This document shows positions 14,750 through 23,320 of a stretch of DNA of 64,000 nt, in pieces. Position 1 is the stretch's first letter. Every line of letters begins with the position of its first letter. Position numbers and translations under genes: made by a program. The notes beneath the pieces are model-generated. The model was not told where the DNA came from, made no database searches, and saw only the letters and a program-made list of their open reading frames with translations. The stretch covers positions 1 to 64,000 of the forward strand of contig NZ_RSEB01000007.1 of the NCBI RefSeq assembly GCF_003933745.1, read 5' to 3'. This DNA is from Glycomyces terrestris. GTDB taxonomy: Bacteria; Actinomycetota; Actinomycetes; Mycobacteriales; Micromonosporaceae.

Positions 14750-16713
14750 CCGAGCTGGCCTGGCGCCTGACCCGGCTCGGGGGGCGCGGGGCGCTCCTCA
14801 GCACCGGGCTGACCGCGCTCGCGGTCGCGGTGGCGACGCTGCTGCTCCAGTTCGCGGTCGCGGGGAACTTCGCGTTCGACGCGCGGGGCGACCGCACGTC
14901 GTGGCGCGACGCGCCCGAGGCCGACGGGGCCGGGACGGCGGTCGTGGCGACCGCGCTCGACCACTTCGGCGGCACGTCGGTCACCCGGGTCGACCTCGCG
15001 GCGCTCGACGGCGACGCGCCCGCGCCTCCCGGCATGGACGCGTTCCCGGCGCCCGGCGAGGTGTGGCTCTCCCCGGCCGCGGCCGAGCTGCTCGAGGGCG
15101 TGCCCGAGTCGGAGTTCCTCGCCCGCTACGGCGACGTGGAGGTCGCGGGGGAGCTCGGCGCGGAGGCGCTCGCGCACCCGAACGAGGTGGTCGCGGTCGT
15201 GGGCCGCGCCGCGGACGACCCGGTGATGAGCGCGGAGCGGTTCAACGCGGACGCGGTGTCGCCGCGGGCGATCGACGGGTTCGAGGGCGGCCGGAAGGAC
15301 GTCGTGTACGGCTTCTACATGATCCTCATGGTGCTGGCCGCGATCCTCATGGCCGTCCCGGCGGCGGTCTTCGGGGCGGCGGCCGCGCGGCTCACGGTGT
15401 CGCGGCGCGACGAGCGCCTGGCGACGCTCCGCCTGATCGGCGCGACGCCGGGGCAGGTGATGCGGTTGACGCTCATCGAAACGGTGCTCGCGGCGGCCGC
15501 CGGCTCCGTGGCCGGGACCCTCCTCTGGATGCTCGTGACGCCCCTGGTGGCGCTCATCCCGATCGACGGCGGCCGCTGGTTCGTCGCCGACCTGTGGTCC
15601 GGCGCGCCCTGGATGGCGGTCGTGGCGCTCGCGGTGCCGGTGCTCGTCGCCGGCTCGGCCCTCATCGGGCTCCGCAGCGTCGTGATCAGCCCCCTCGGGG
15701 TGGCCCGGCGGGTGAAGCCCAAGGGCCTCAAGGCGATCCGGGTCGCGGTGTTCGTGGTCCTGTCGGTGCTGTTCATGATCGCGACCCAGCTGGTCGGCGG
15801 GAGCATGATCGCGGTCGCGATCCTCATCGTGCTCTTCGCGGCGACCCTCGCGGCCGTGAACCTCATCGGCCCCTGGACCGTGCAGCGCCTGGGCCGCCTG
15901 CTGGCCCGCACCGCGAAGAGCCCCGCCCGGCTCCTGGCCGCCCGGCGCCTCGCCGAGGACCCGAAGGCCGCCTGGCGCACCGTGTCCGGTGTCGCGATCG
16001 CGGGCTTCGTCGCCGGGTCGGTCGCGCTCTTCCCGATGATCGTGACCGACACGAGCACCGAGGCGACCGAGTCCCTGGCCGCCCTGGTCCCCGCCGACGA
16101 GGCCGAGGCCCTCGCGGCGACCCTGACGGCCGAGCTCGGGGACCAGGCCGAGGTCGCGGTCGTCGACGGCAGCGGATACCTCACCGGCGGCCCGGGCACG
16201 GCCGTGATCGAGGCGACCACCGCGGGCGCGGAGGTCGAATCGGTGCGCACCACCATGACCGCGGTCCTCCCGGGCGACCCGCCCGAGCGCGAGATCGACT
16301 CGAGCATCCTGTCGAACCGCCTCGTGGACTCGGTCCGCACGGGTGTCACCGTGGTCCTCGCGGTGGTCTTCCTGACCGCGGCCGTCTCGGCCGCGATCAG
16401 CGCCATCGGCTCGGTCCTCGACCGCCGCCAGACCTACCGCCTCCTCCACCTCGCCGGCACCCCGCAGGAAGTCCTCGACCGGGCCCGGCGCCAGGAGACC
16501 CTGCTGCCGCTCGCGATCCTGGGCGGGGCGTCGGTCCTCACCGGGATGCTCCTGACCTCACCGGTCATGGGAGGCATGGGCTTCGACGTGAGCGGGGCCC
16601 TGATTCTCGGCGCGACGCTCGCAGTCGGCACCGCATCGGTGATCGGCGCCGGGGCCCTCTCGCGGCCTCTGCTGCGGTCGGTGATGCAGGACGTGAGCCC
16701 GCGGCCCGACTAG
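14746..16713 (+). CDS. FtsX-like ABC permease
   Basis: A 655-aa permease with ten predicted helices. TM1 is at residues 15-38, then an extracytoplasmic domain of about 140 residues, then a first FtsX core (three helices, residues 185-310). Four more helices around 325-435 are followed by a second extracytoplasmic domain and a second FtsX core at 525-645. This duplicated plan is found in MacB-like and lipoprotein-releasing-like exporters of Gram-positive bacteria. The substrate cannot be read from the sequence. It starts inside the stop codon of the ATPase gene, so stoichiometric expression is likely. Confidence 0.88.
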   Translation: MTELAWRLTRLGGRGALLSTGLTALAVAVATLLLQFAVAGNFAFDARGDRTSWRDAPEADGAGTAVVATALDHFGGTSVTRVDLAALDGDAPAPPGMDAFPAPGEVWLSPAAAELLEGVPESEFLARYGDVEVAGELGAEALAHPNEVVAVVGRAADDPVMSAERFNADAVSPRAIDGFEGGRKDVVYGFYMILMVLAAILMAVPAAVFGAAAARLTVSRRDERLATLRLIGATPGQVMRLTLIETVLAAAAGSVAGTLLWMLVTPLVALIPIDGGRWFVADLWSGAPWMAVVALAVPVLVAGSALIGLRSVVISPLGVARRVKPKGLKAIRVAVFVVLSVLFMIATQLVGGSMIAVAILIVLFAATLAAVNLIGPWTVQRLGRLLARTAKSPARLLAARRLAEDPKAAWRTVSGVAIAGFVAGSVALFPMIVTDTSTEATESLAALVPADEAEALAATLTAELGDQAEVAVVDGSGYLTGGPGTAVIEATTAGAEVESVRTTMTAVLPGDPPEREIDSSILSNRLVDSVRTGVTVVLAVVFLTAAVSAAISAIGSVLDRRQTYRLLHLAGTPQEVLDRARRQETLLPLAILGGASVLTGMLLTSPVMGGMGFDVSGALILGATLAVGTASVIGAGALSRPLLRSVMQDVSPRPD

Positions 16714-16721
16714 GCTCCCCG

Positions 16722-16809
16722 GCGAGTCCGCGAGTCCGCGAGTCCGCGAGTCCGCGAGTCCGCGAGTCCGCGAGTCCGCGAGTCCGCGAGTCCGCGAGTC
16801 CGCGAGTCC
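16722..16809. repeat. 8-bp tandem repeat
   Basis: Eleven exact copies of GCGAGTCC begin 9 bp after the permease stop codon. An 8-bp unit is not a codon multiple and no gene is proposed across it. Such arrays are prone to slippage. Confidence 0.92.
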
Positions 16810-16922
16810 GCCTCCGATGCGGGGCGGCCCGGGCCTCTTGATTGCGCATCTGCGGAGGTGGCTGGCGTTTGCGGCTTGGGCGTCGGCTGTTGGTTCGGGC
16901 GGTTGGTTCGGCTCGGATTGTT

Positions 16923-16987
16923 GGTTTTTCGGTGCGGGCGCATCGGCTGGGTGCCGATGCGCCCGCACTTTCTTCCATCGCCTCGCG
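16923..16987. repeat. Hairpin repeat, copy 2 (inverted)
   Basis: Reverse complement of the element at 1-66. The 16-bp stem is 16932-16947 with 16953-16968, loop TGGGT. On the + strand the stem is followed by TTTCTTCC, so this copy could act as an intrinsic terminator for the ABC operon that ended 210 bp upstream. Confidence 0.8.
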
Positions 16988-17187
16988 AGGCGTCATCTGG
17001 CAGGAGCCGCGCGGGAGTGCACTCCCGCGCGAACTTCAGGGGGCGGCCCCCGAGGTATCCCACATTCACCGCCAGTCCTTCCAGACCAGCACCACCTCCC
17101 TCCTCCTCCACCACCACCAGGAGAAAGGTGTTTTTGCTACCAACAATCACAGGTCCCACCAGATCTGTACAGGAGAAGTTTCGGGCC

Positions 17188-17196
17188 TGTGGATAA
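17188..17196 (-). other. Isolated perfect DnaA-box match
   Basis: The minus strand reads TTATCCACA, the DnaA consensus. It is a single site in a less GC-rich intergenic region (16810-17420) with no second box nearby, so it is not evidence of an origin. Confidence 0.3.
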
Positions 17197-17324
17197 CTTT
17201 TGTCCTTGCTGGTGGTGGGGGTTTTGGGGTGGACGATGCGACGAAAGGCGGCTCAGCGGGTTGAATTCGGGCGGCTCGGGGTAGGCGGGGTGGTGGGGCG
17301 GCGAGGTACAACTAGAGGGGTGAT

Positions 17325-17342
17325 GGTTAGGCGAGCCTAACC
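17325..17342. promoter_or_regulatory. Iron box (DtxR/IdeR-type operator)
   Basis: GGTTAGGCGAGCCTAACC is a perfect 8+8 inverted repeat around GA and closely matches the DtxR/IdeR consensus built on TTAGG...CCTAA. It lies 81 bp upstream of the siderophore-interacting protein gene, just after the -10-like TACAACT at 17307, where a bound repressor would block transcription. Iron-replete repression is therefore expected. Confidence 0.8.
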
Positions 17343-17423
17343 GCTTTTTCTTGACGAGGCCGACCTTGCGGCTCGACGGCTTCGCCGAGTGGACCTGTGA
17401 GCCGCTTGACTGAAGGAGCCCGC

Positions 17424-18269
17424 ATGGCTGAGCGCCGTGAACGCAGGAGCCCGCAGCTGACGACCGCCGAAGTGGTGCGGACCGAGCAGGTCACGCCGCA
17501 CATGATCCGCGTGGTGCTCGGCGGGGAGGGCCTCGCGGACTTCGCGTGCGGCGACTTCACCGACCACTACCTGAAGCTCCAGTTCCCGGTCCCCGGCGTC
17601 GAGTATCCCGAGCCGTTCGACCTCGCGAGGATCCGCGAGGAGTACCCGCGCGAGCAGTGGCCCGTGACCCGCACCTACACCGTGCGCCGCTGGGACCCCG
17701 CCGCGCGCGAGCTCTGGATCGACTTCGTCTACCACGGCGACGAGGGCGTCGCCGGCCCCTGGGCCGCCAGCGCGCGGCCCGGGTCACTGCTGCGGTTCGC
17801 CGGGCCCGGCGGCGGGTACGCGCCCGGTCCCGAGGCCGACTGGCACCTGCTCGCGGGTGACGAGAGCGCGCTGCCGGCGATCGCGTCGGCGGTGGAGCGG
17901 CTCTCGCCCGGCGCGCGGGCCTACGTGTTCCTCGAAGTCGAAGGGCCCGAAGAGGAGCAGCAGCTCAAGTCCGCCGGCGACGTCACCGTCTCCTGGCTCC
18001 ATCGGGGCGGGGAGCGGGTCGGGAGCCGGCTCGTGGACGCCGTGCGGGACTTGGAGTTCCCGTCGCCGAACGTGCAGGCGTTCGTGCACGGCGAGGCCGG
18101 GTTCGTGCGGGAGATCCGCCGCTACCTGCGGTTCGAGCGGGAGGTCCCGCGCGAGCGGCTCTCGATCTCCGGGTACTGGCGGGTCGGGCACAACGAGGAC
18201 GGCTGGCAGTCCTCCAAGCGCGAGTGGAACGCCGTCGACGAGGCCGAGGAGGCCCGCGCCGCCCACTAG
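17424..18269 (+). CDS. Siderophore-interacting FAD protein (ViuB/SIP family)
   Basis: A 281-aa NAD(P)H:flavin-dependent ferric siderophore reductase of the SIP family, releasing iron from imported siderophores in the cytoplasm. Residues 10-120 form the FAD-binding barrel with RTYTVRRWD and FVYHGDEGVAGPWA; the C-terminal half is the NAD(P)H-binding SIP domain with LLAGDESALPAIASAVERL and FVHGEAGFVREIRRYLRFE, ending in the typical SISGYWRVGHNEDGW. The ATG at 17424 has GAAGGAG upstream; a GTG nine codons earlier is less likely. The iron box upstream supports the role. No siderophore biosynthesis or uptake genes are adjacent. Confidence 0.92.
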   Translation: MAERRERRSPQLTTAEVVRTEQVTPHMIRVVLGGEGLADFACGDFTDHYLKLQFPVPGVEYPEPFDLARIREEYPREQWPVTRTYTVRRWDPAARELWIDFVYHGDEGVAGPWAASARPGSLLRFAGPGGGYAPGPEADWHLLAGDESALPAIASAVERLSPGARAYVFLEVEGPEEEQQLKSAGDVTVSWLHRGGERVGSRLVDAVRDLEFPSPNVQAFVHGEAGFVREIRRYLRFEREVPRERLSISGYWRVGHNEDGWQSSKREWNAVDEAEEARAAH

Positions 18270-18304
18270 CCGGCGCCCCCTGCCGCGCACTGGTCCGCTC
18301 GACG

Positions 18305-18428
18305 CAAGCACTCCTAGTCGGTGCGGCACCGCTTGCCAAGCACTCCTAGCCGGTGCGGCGGCGACCAGCTCGCCCAGCACTCCTAGCGGGTGCTGCACAG
18401 CTCGCCCAGTGCTCCTGGCCGGTGCGGC
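18305..18428. repeat. Four imperfect direct repeats, period 32-37 bp
   Basis: The core CACTCCTAG with flanking GGTGCGGC recurs at 18309, 18341, 18378 and 18410 (last copy TGCTCCTGG). The units diverge and the gaps between them are not unique spacers. They lie between the convergent siderophore-interacting and LCP genes. Confidence 0.75.
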
Positions 18429-18504
18429 CGTGTCCGGCAGCTCCTCCTCGCGGGCGGACGCTCTACGGGCGCAACCGGTCTCGGGAGAGGCCGAGCCCTC
18501 GCCG

Positions 18505-19602
18505 CTAGTCCCCGGTCGTCGCCGCGTCGTCGGTCGCCGCGCCCGGGTCGACCGTGCTCGTCTTGACCCACTGCGGGTTCGCGGCCATCCACTCGGCCAT
18601 CGTGTCGTTCTGGAGCGCCGCCCACAGCGACTCCGCCGCCTCGGCCTCGGCGCCCTCGTGGATGAGCTCGATGTCGCCCCACTCGGTGCCCTGCTCGGAG
18701 CTCGCCGGGACGCGGACCGTCGTCATCGCGTTCGGGTCGATGTCGCGCAGGCTCAGCGCCAGGTCCGTCACCGTCAGGCCCGCCGGGAGGTCCAGGGTCA
18801 CCTTGTCGCCGAAGCCCTCCAGGAGGTCGGTGAGCTTCGCGGGGTCCTGGAGGAAGCCCTGCTCCTTCGCCTTCTCCAGCAGCGACTTGATCGCCTGCTG
18901 CTGGAAGTTCTGCCGCGCGTAGTCGCCGTACAGGTCCAGCTCGTAGTCGATCTCGTCGTAGAACTGGTAGCGCTGGCGCACCAGGTCGAGCGCCGCCTCC
19001 TGCTCGTACTCGTGGCAGCCCTCTTCGAAGACGCGGTCGGTGTGGTGGGACTGGAACTCCTTCCAGGTGCACACCTCGATCGAGCCGACGAGGTCGACCA
19101 TCTCCACGAAGCCGTTGAAGTCCGCGGTCGCCCCGAGGTGGAAGTCGAGGCCGGTGAGCTCGTGGACGGTGGCGACGACGTTCGCGCGGGTCTCGTCCCA
19201 GTCGTCGGAGATCGACGCGGCGTGGTTGAGCTTGTTCTGGCACGGGTTGTTGGAGAAGCCCGGCCCGCAGTCGGGGATGTCCACGAGGAGGTCGCGCGGG
19301 AGCGACACCATGGTCGCCTCGGTGAGCTCCTTGTTGACGTGCACCACGATCATCGTGTCGGACCGCACCGAACCACCCTGCTTGTCGGTGCCGAGGACCA
19401 GGATGTTCAGGGGCCCTTCGAGGTTGCTCACGTCGACCTCGGCCTGGTAGTCGTCGAGGATGTTCTCCTGCTCGATCGTGTTGTTCGCGCGCTCCAGCGC
19501 GTACTGCGCGAACCCGGCGGTCGCGCCGGCCACGACGAGGGTCACCCCGCCGGCGTACATCATGAAATGGGCCCACCAGGGCGCGCCGCTCTTGCCGGCC
19601 AT
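18505..19602 (-). CDS. LCP family cell-wall glycopolymer ligase, tandem copy 3
   Basis: A 365-aa LytR-CpsA-Psr protein. Residues 13-35 are a membrane anchor; the LCP domain (60-260) is outside the cell, with ILVLGTDKQG, the conserved SLPRDLLVDIP arginine motif and LVRQRYQFYDEID. LCP enzymes transfer undecaprenyl-linked glycopolymers such as arabinogalactan, teichoic acid or capsule to peptidoglycan. The C-terminal 100 residues resemble those of the two neighbours. GGAGACGC precedes the ATG. It is last in transcription order of three paralogues, with a hairpin between it and the next copy. Confidence 0.9.
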   Translation of the reverse strand: MAGKSGAPWWAHFMMYAGGVTLVVAGATAGFAQYALERANNTIEQENILDDYQAEVDVSNLEGPLNILVLGTDKQGGSVRSDTMIVVHVNKELTEATMVSLPRDLLVDIPDCGPGFSNNPCQNKLNHAASISDDWDETRANVVATVHELTGLDFHLGATADFNGFVEMVDLVGSIEVCTWKEFQSHHTDRVFEEGCHEYEQEAALDLVRQRYQFYDEIDYELDLYGDYARQNFQQQAIKSLLEKAKEQGFLQDPAKLTDLLEGFGDKVTLDLPAGLTVTDLALSLRDIDPNAMTTVRVPASSEQGTEWGDIELIHEGAEAEAAESLWAALQNDTMAEWMAANPQWVKTSTVDPGAATDDAATTGD

Positions 19603-19654
19603 GCGTCTCCAAAGGCTCGGGGTCAGTCCCGTGGAAGACGCTCCGGAACGCCGC

Positions 19655-19686
19655 AGGGGTTGCCCGGCGCGGAGCCCGGCAACCCC
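19655..19686 (-). terminator. Hairpin between LCP copies 2 and 3
   Basis: 10-bp stem AGGGGTTGCC with its complement around a GC-rich loop, 20 bp after the stop codon of the LCP gene ending at 19706. Confidence 0.6.
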
Positions 19687-19705
19687 TGGAGCGGCTGCGT
19701 GACGG

Positions 19706-20821
19706 TCAGTCGGTGGTCGCCTCCGTGGAGGCGTCCTCCCCGGCGGGCTCCTCGGTCGTGGCGCCGGTGTTGCTGCCGGTCTGCTTGACCCACTCGGGGT
19801 ACTGGGCGATCCACTCGGTCATGGTGTCCTCCTGGAGCGCCCGCCACAGCGCGTCGGCCGCGATCTGCTGCTCGCCCTCGGCGATGACCTCGGAGGAGCC
19901 GACGTCGGTCTCCTGGGACGTGGCCGGGACGCGGATCGAGGTGATGTCCTCGGGGTTGAGGTCGCGCAGGTTCAGGGCCAGGTCGATCGCGGTGAGGCCG
20001 TCGGGGAGGTCGAGGGTGAGCTTGCCCTCCAGGCCCTCGAGGACCTCGTTGAGGCGCGTCGGGTCCGTGGCGTAGCCGTCGGCCTTGAGCTCCTTGATGA
20101 GCGCCTTGATGGCCTGCTGCTGCATGGCCTGGCGGCCGTAGTCGCCCCACAGGCCCTTCTCGTAGTCCTCGGGCTCGTCCCACGGGTAGCGCTGCCGGAT
20201 GAGGTCGAGGGCCTCCTCCTTGTTGTAGTAGTTGCAGCCCTCGGGGAATGTGCGGTTCTCGCCGTGGATCGAGGTGATCTCGTGCCAGGGGCACAGCTCG
20301 ATCTCGCCGACGAGGTCGACCAGGTCCATGAAGCCGTTGAAGTCGACGGTCGCGCCGATGTGGAACTCGACGCCGGTGAGGTTGTAGATCGTGTCCACGA
20401 CGTTCGCGCGGGTGACGTCCCAGTCGTCGGAGATCGACGCGGCGTGGTTGAGCTTCTGCATGCAGGTGTTGTTGCCCCAGTCGGGGCCGCAGTCGGGGAT
20501 CTCCACGTACAGGTCGCGGGGCAGCGACACCATCGAGACCTCGGTGAGCTCCTTGTTGATGTGCACCATGATCATGGTGTCGGAGCGGGTGGAGTCGCCC
20601 TGTTTGTCGATGCCGAGCACGAGGATGTTCAGGGGGCCCTCGATGTTCTCGACGTCCATCTCGCCCCGGTTGTTGATGATGTCCTCTTGCTCGATGGTGT
20701 TGTTCGCCGTGTGGAGGGCGTACTGGGCGATCCCCGCTGTCGTGCCGGCGACGACCATCGTCACGCCGCCGGCGTACATCATCAGGTGGGCCCACCAGGG
20801 CGCGCCGCTCTTCACTGCCAT
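19706..20821 (-). CDS. LCP family cell-wall glycopolymer ligase, tandem copy 2
   Basis: A 371-aa paralogue with the same plan: anchor at residues 13-35, ILVLGIDKQG, SLPRDLYVEIP, then LIRQRYPWDEPEDYEKG and DYGRQAMQQQAIKALI. The first 30 residues are almost the same as in copy 3 (SGAPWWAH.MMYAGGVT), so these two are the most recent duplicates. GGGAGAAGC precedes the ATG. TATACG about 35 nt upstream may be a -10. Confidence 0.9.
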   Translation of the reverse strand: MAVKSGAPWWAHLMMYAGGVTMVVAGTTAGIAQYALHTANNTIEQEDIINNRGEMDVENIEGPLNILVLGIDKQGDSTRSDTMIMVHINKELTEVSMVSLPRDLYVEIPDCGPDWGNNTCMQKLNHAASISDDWDVTRANVVDTIYNLTGVEFHIGATVDFNGFMDLVDLVGEIELCPWHEITSIHGENRTFPEGCNYYNKEEALDLIRQRYPWDEPEDYEKGLWGDYGRQAMQQQAIKALIKELKADGYATDPTRLNEVLEGLEGKLTLDLPDGLTAIDLALNLRDLNPEDITSIRVPATSQETDVGSSEVIAEGEQQIAADALWRALQEDTMTEWIAQYPEWVKQTGSNTGATTEEPAGEDASTEATTD

Positions 20822-20897
20822 GCTTCTCCCAGGGTCGGGTGAGCCTACTGCCGTATAACGCTTCGGTAACGCCCCCCGGTTGCGCTCCGGGACCAGG

Positions 20898-22034
20898 CTA
20901 ATCGGCGGTCTCCGTCACGGCGTCGCTAGGGGCGCCGGTCGTGGCGGGCGACGTGGTCGCGCAGTCGGGGGCGGAGTCGCCGCTCAACCAGTCAGGATAC
21001 TCGCACGCCCACTGCTCGACCGTGTCGTTCGCGATCGCCTCCCACAGGGCGTCGGCCGCGACCTGCTCGTCGGTGCCCTCGTGGATGAGGACGTACGAGG
21101 TCCCGTTGATGCTCCCCTCCGAGGAGGGCGTGCCGATCGAGATGATCTCGTTCGGGTCGACGTCGCGCATCTGCGTGATCATGTCGACCAGGTTGTAGCC
21201 GCCGACGTCGACGGTGAGCGCGTCGCCGAACGAGTTGAGCAGCTCCACGGCCTTCGCCGGGTTCGTCGCGTAGCCCTGCTCCTTGGCCCGCTCCAGGATC
21301 TTCTTGATCGCCTGCTGCTGCATCTTCTGGCGCCCGAAGTCCCCCCAGGTGCCGTTCGCGTAGTCCTCCTCGGAGTCCCACCCGTACCGCTGGCGCACCA
21401 GGTCGAGCGCGTCCTTCTTGTCGTACTCGGCGCAGCCCTCGGGGAACGTCTTGTCCGTGTGGATCGAGGTGATCTCGTGCCAGGGGCACAGCTCGATCGT
21501 GCCCAGCTCGTCGACCATGTCGAGGAAGCCCTCGAAGTTCGCGATCGCGCCGCCGTCGAACTGGATGCCCGTCAGGTTCGTGATCGTCTCCGCCGTGTTC
21601 TGGAACGACTCGCCCCAGTCCTCGGAGTACGCGAACGCCTCGGTCAGCTTCGTCTCCTCCGCCGGGACCCCCGAGGGGATCTCCACCAGCAGGTCGCGCG
21701 GCAGCGAGATCATCGAGACCTGCGTCAGGTCCTTGTTGATGTGCACGATGATGTCGGCGTCGGTGCGGGCCTCGCCGCCCGCGTCCACCCGCTCGTCGGT
21801 GCCGAGGACGAGGAAGTTCAGCGGCCCCTCGATCGGGGCGCCCTCCTCGGTCTCGACCCGCTGGTCGCCCAGCAGGTCCTCCTGGTTCACCGAGTTGTTC
21901 ACGAGGTTGAGGCTCACCTGGGCCGCGATCGCGCCGCCGCCGGCCACGACCATCACCATCGAGCCGCCGATGACCATCGCCTTCGCCCACCACGGCGAGG
22001 TCGCCTTGGCAGCGTGCCTGATCGGGTCGCCCAT
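20898..22034 (-). CDS. LCP family cell-wall glycopolymer ligase, tandem copy 1
   Basis: A 378-aa LCP protein, upstream and most divergent of the three tandem copies. The anchor is at residues 15-38, the extracellular LCP domain has FLVLGTDERVD and SLPRDLLVEIP, and the conserved LVRQRYGWDSEEDYANG and GDFGRQKMQQQAIKKIL match the neighbours. It lacks the Cys pair seen around the LCP loop of the other two (DCGP...NN.C.NK). GGGAGAAGG precedes the ATG. Each copy has its own leader, so expression may differ. Confidence 0.9.
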   Translation of the reverse strand: MGDPIRHAAKATSPWWAKAMVIGGSMVMVVAGGGAIAAQVSLNLVNNSVNQEDLLGDQRVETEEGAPIEGPLNFLVLGTDERVDAGGEARTDADIIVHINKDLTQVSMISLPRDLLVEIPSGVPAEETKLTEAFAYSEDWGESFQNTAETITNLTGIQFDGGAIANFEGFLDMVDELGTIELCPWHEITSIHTDKTFPEGCAEYDKKDALDLVRQRYGWDSEEDYANGTWGDFGRQKMQQQAIKKILERAKEQGYATNPAKAVELLNSFGDALTVDVGGYNLVDMITQMRDVDPNEIISIGTPSSEGSINGTSYVLIHEGTDEQVAADALWEAIANDTVEQWACEYPDWLSGDSAPDCATTSPATTGAPSDAVTETAD

Positions 22035-22213
22035 GAGCCTTCTCCCGGGAACTACAGGTGGGGTGTCGCGGCGCGGCTGGGGGAGGCCGTCCGCCTCGCG
22101 GTGAACACGCGTCGTCCACCAGCGGGGTTGCGTTCACCAGACAGTAGTTCATGTTCATCCGGTAACCGCTTCGCATACCATGCCGTCCGGCTCCCGGTCC
22201 GGACGAAAACGGA

Positions 22214-23185
22214 TTACAAGACCGAATACAGTATGACGCTTGCCACAGCCGCCGCGAAGGCGAACGCGGCACCGAGCTTCGGCCCGCTCCACGGGCGCCC
22301 GCACACCACCCGGCCGGTCTCCCCGTGCACCGCCACCATCCGCCGCCCGCCCCGGTGCGGGTACGACGCCAGCCACACCGGCAGCAGCACCAGCCGGTAC
22401 CCCAGGCCCGAGAACGCCGTCTCGATCACCGGCACGTGCTGCGCGTCCCCGCCCACCCGGGACCGCACCTCCCGCTCGATCCCGGCCGCCATCCGCGCCT
22501 TCGCCAGCTCCAGCCCGACCTCCGGCTCCAGGTCGTACCGCTGCACCCAGCAGCCCTCCAGCAGCGACGCGTCGAACGGCACCGCATCGCCGAGCGTCCA
22601 GTCCCGCATCAGGTCCGCGAGCATCCGCGCCTCCACCCGCACCGTCGCCGGGATCGCCACGTCCGCGAACACCAGGTCTACCGACCCCGCCGCCGGACGC
22701 CACCGCACGCCCCGCACCCGGCTCCCGCGCGCCCCCGCCCGGCCCGCCCGCGACCAGTAGAAGTCCCCGCGCGCCGCCCGGTACCGCGACCGCGTCCACG
22801 CCCCCCACACCCAGTGCGGCAGGTACGCCGCCCGGAAGGACTCCGACTCGTCCACCCGCCGGAACGCCCGCGGCGCGAACCACCGCCGCCGCGCCGCCTC
22901 CCGCAGCAGCCGCCGCGCCGTCGCCCGCTCCACCCGGAACGGCACCATCGCGTCCGGCACCACGATCGCCTCCGGCGTGTCGTCCGCGTACCGCCCGGTC
23001 GCCTTGGGCGGCAGCGCCGCCCAGTCCGGGTCGACCAGGCGCCGGGCCGCGGGCCGCCCGTGCAGCGACGTCCCGCAGGAGCCGCAGGCCACGACGGTCG
23101 CACCGGCGGCCACCGGCAGCGGCTCGCCGCACGCGACGCACGGACACACAGGGAGCAAAGCCCACCATCCTTCCATTTCGGGCAC
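22214..23185 (-). CDS. Zinc-ribbon membrane-anchored protein
   Basis: A 323-aa protein. The N-terminus holds a four-cysteine ribbon, CPCVACG then CGSCG (residues 14-39), of the TFIIB-type zinc-ribbon proteins common in actinobacteria. A central domain with AYLPHWVWGAWTRSRYRAARG and LLEGCWVQRYDLEPEVGLELA follows, and one transmembrane helix ends the protein. The GTG at 23185 was chosen over the ATG three codons later because TAGAGT ends 7 nt before it. Function unknown. It is divergent from the GGDEF gene. Confidence 0.7.
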   Translation of the reverse strand: MPEMEGWWALLPVCPCVACGEPLPVAAGATVVACGSCGTSLHGRPAARRLVDPDWAALPPKATGRYADDTPEAIVVPDAMVPFRVERATARRLLREAARRRWFAPRAFRRVDESESFRAAYLPHWVWGAWTRSRYRAARGDFYWSRAGRAGARGSRVRGVRWRPAAGSVDLVFADVAIPATVRVEARMLADLMRDWTLGDAVPFDASLLEGCWVQRYDLEPEVGLELAKARMAAGIEREVRSRVGGDAQHVPVIETAFSGLGYRLVLLPVWLASYPHRGGRRMVAVHGETGRVVCGRPWSGPKLGAAFAFAAAVASVILYSVL

Positions 23186-23192
23186 TGCCCCA

Positions 23193-23198
23193 ACTCTA
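23193..23198 (-). promoter_or_regulatory. Probable -10 box of the zinc-ribbon gene
   Basis: TAGAGT on the minus strand ends 7 nt before the GTG at 23185; leaderless arrangement. Confidence 0.45.
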
Positions 23199-23320
23199 GG
23201 GGCCCGAACGCCCCGAGGGGGGAGAACGCTTCGCGCCCATGCCCTTCCGAGGTCGCATCGGACGGCGCCCCGCACCTGCGGCACTGGATATATCGGCGCG
23301 GCGGTGGCAGGATAGAGCGC

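Noticed and set aside
16722..17159. Repeat protein reading through the 8-bp array on the minus strand
   Set aside because: An 8-bp unit gives a repeating octapeptide only by chance of three open frames; no ribosome site and the frame runs over the hairpin element.
17188..17196. Origin of replication suggested by a perfect DnaA box and by fhaA-fhaB-pstP in the window
   Set aside because: The box is single, dnaA/dnaN are absent, and the signalling genes lie 45 kb away.
18305..18428. CRISPR-like direct repeats
   Set aside because: Only four diverging copies, spacing varies from 32 to 37 bp, the intervals are themselves similar to one another, and there are no cas genes.
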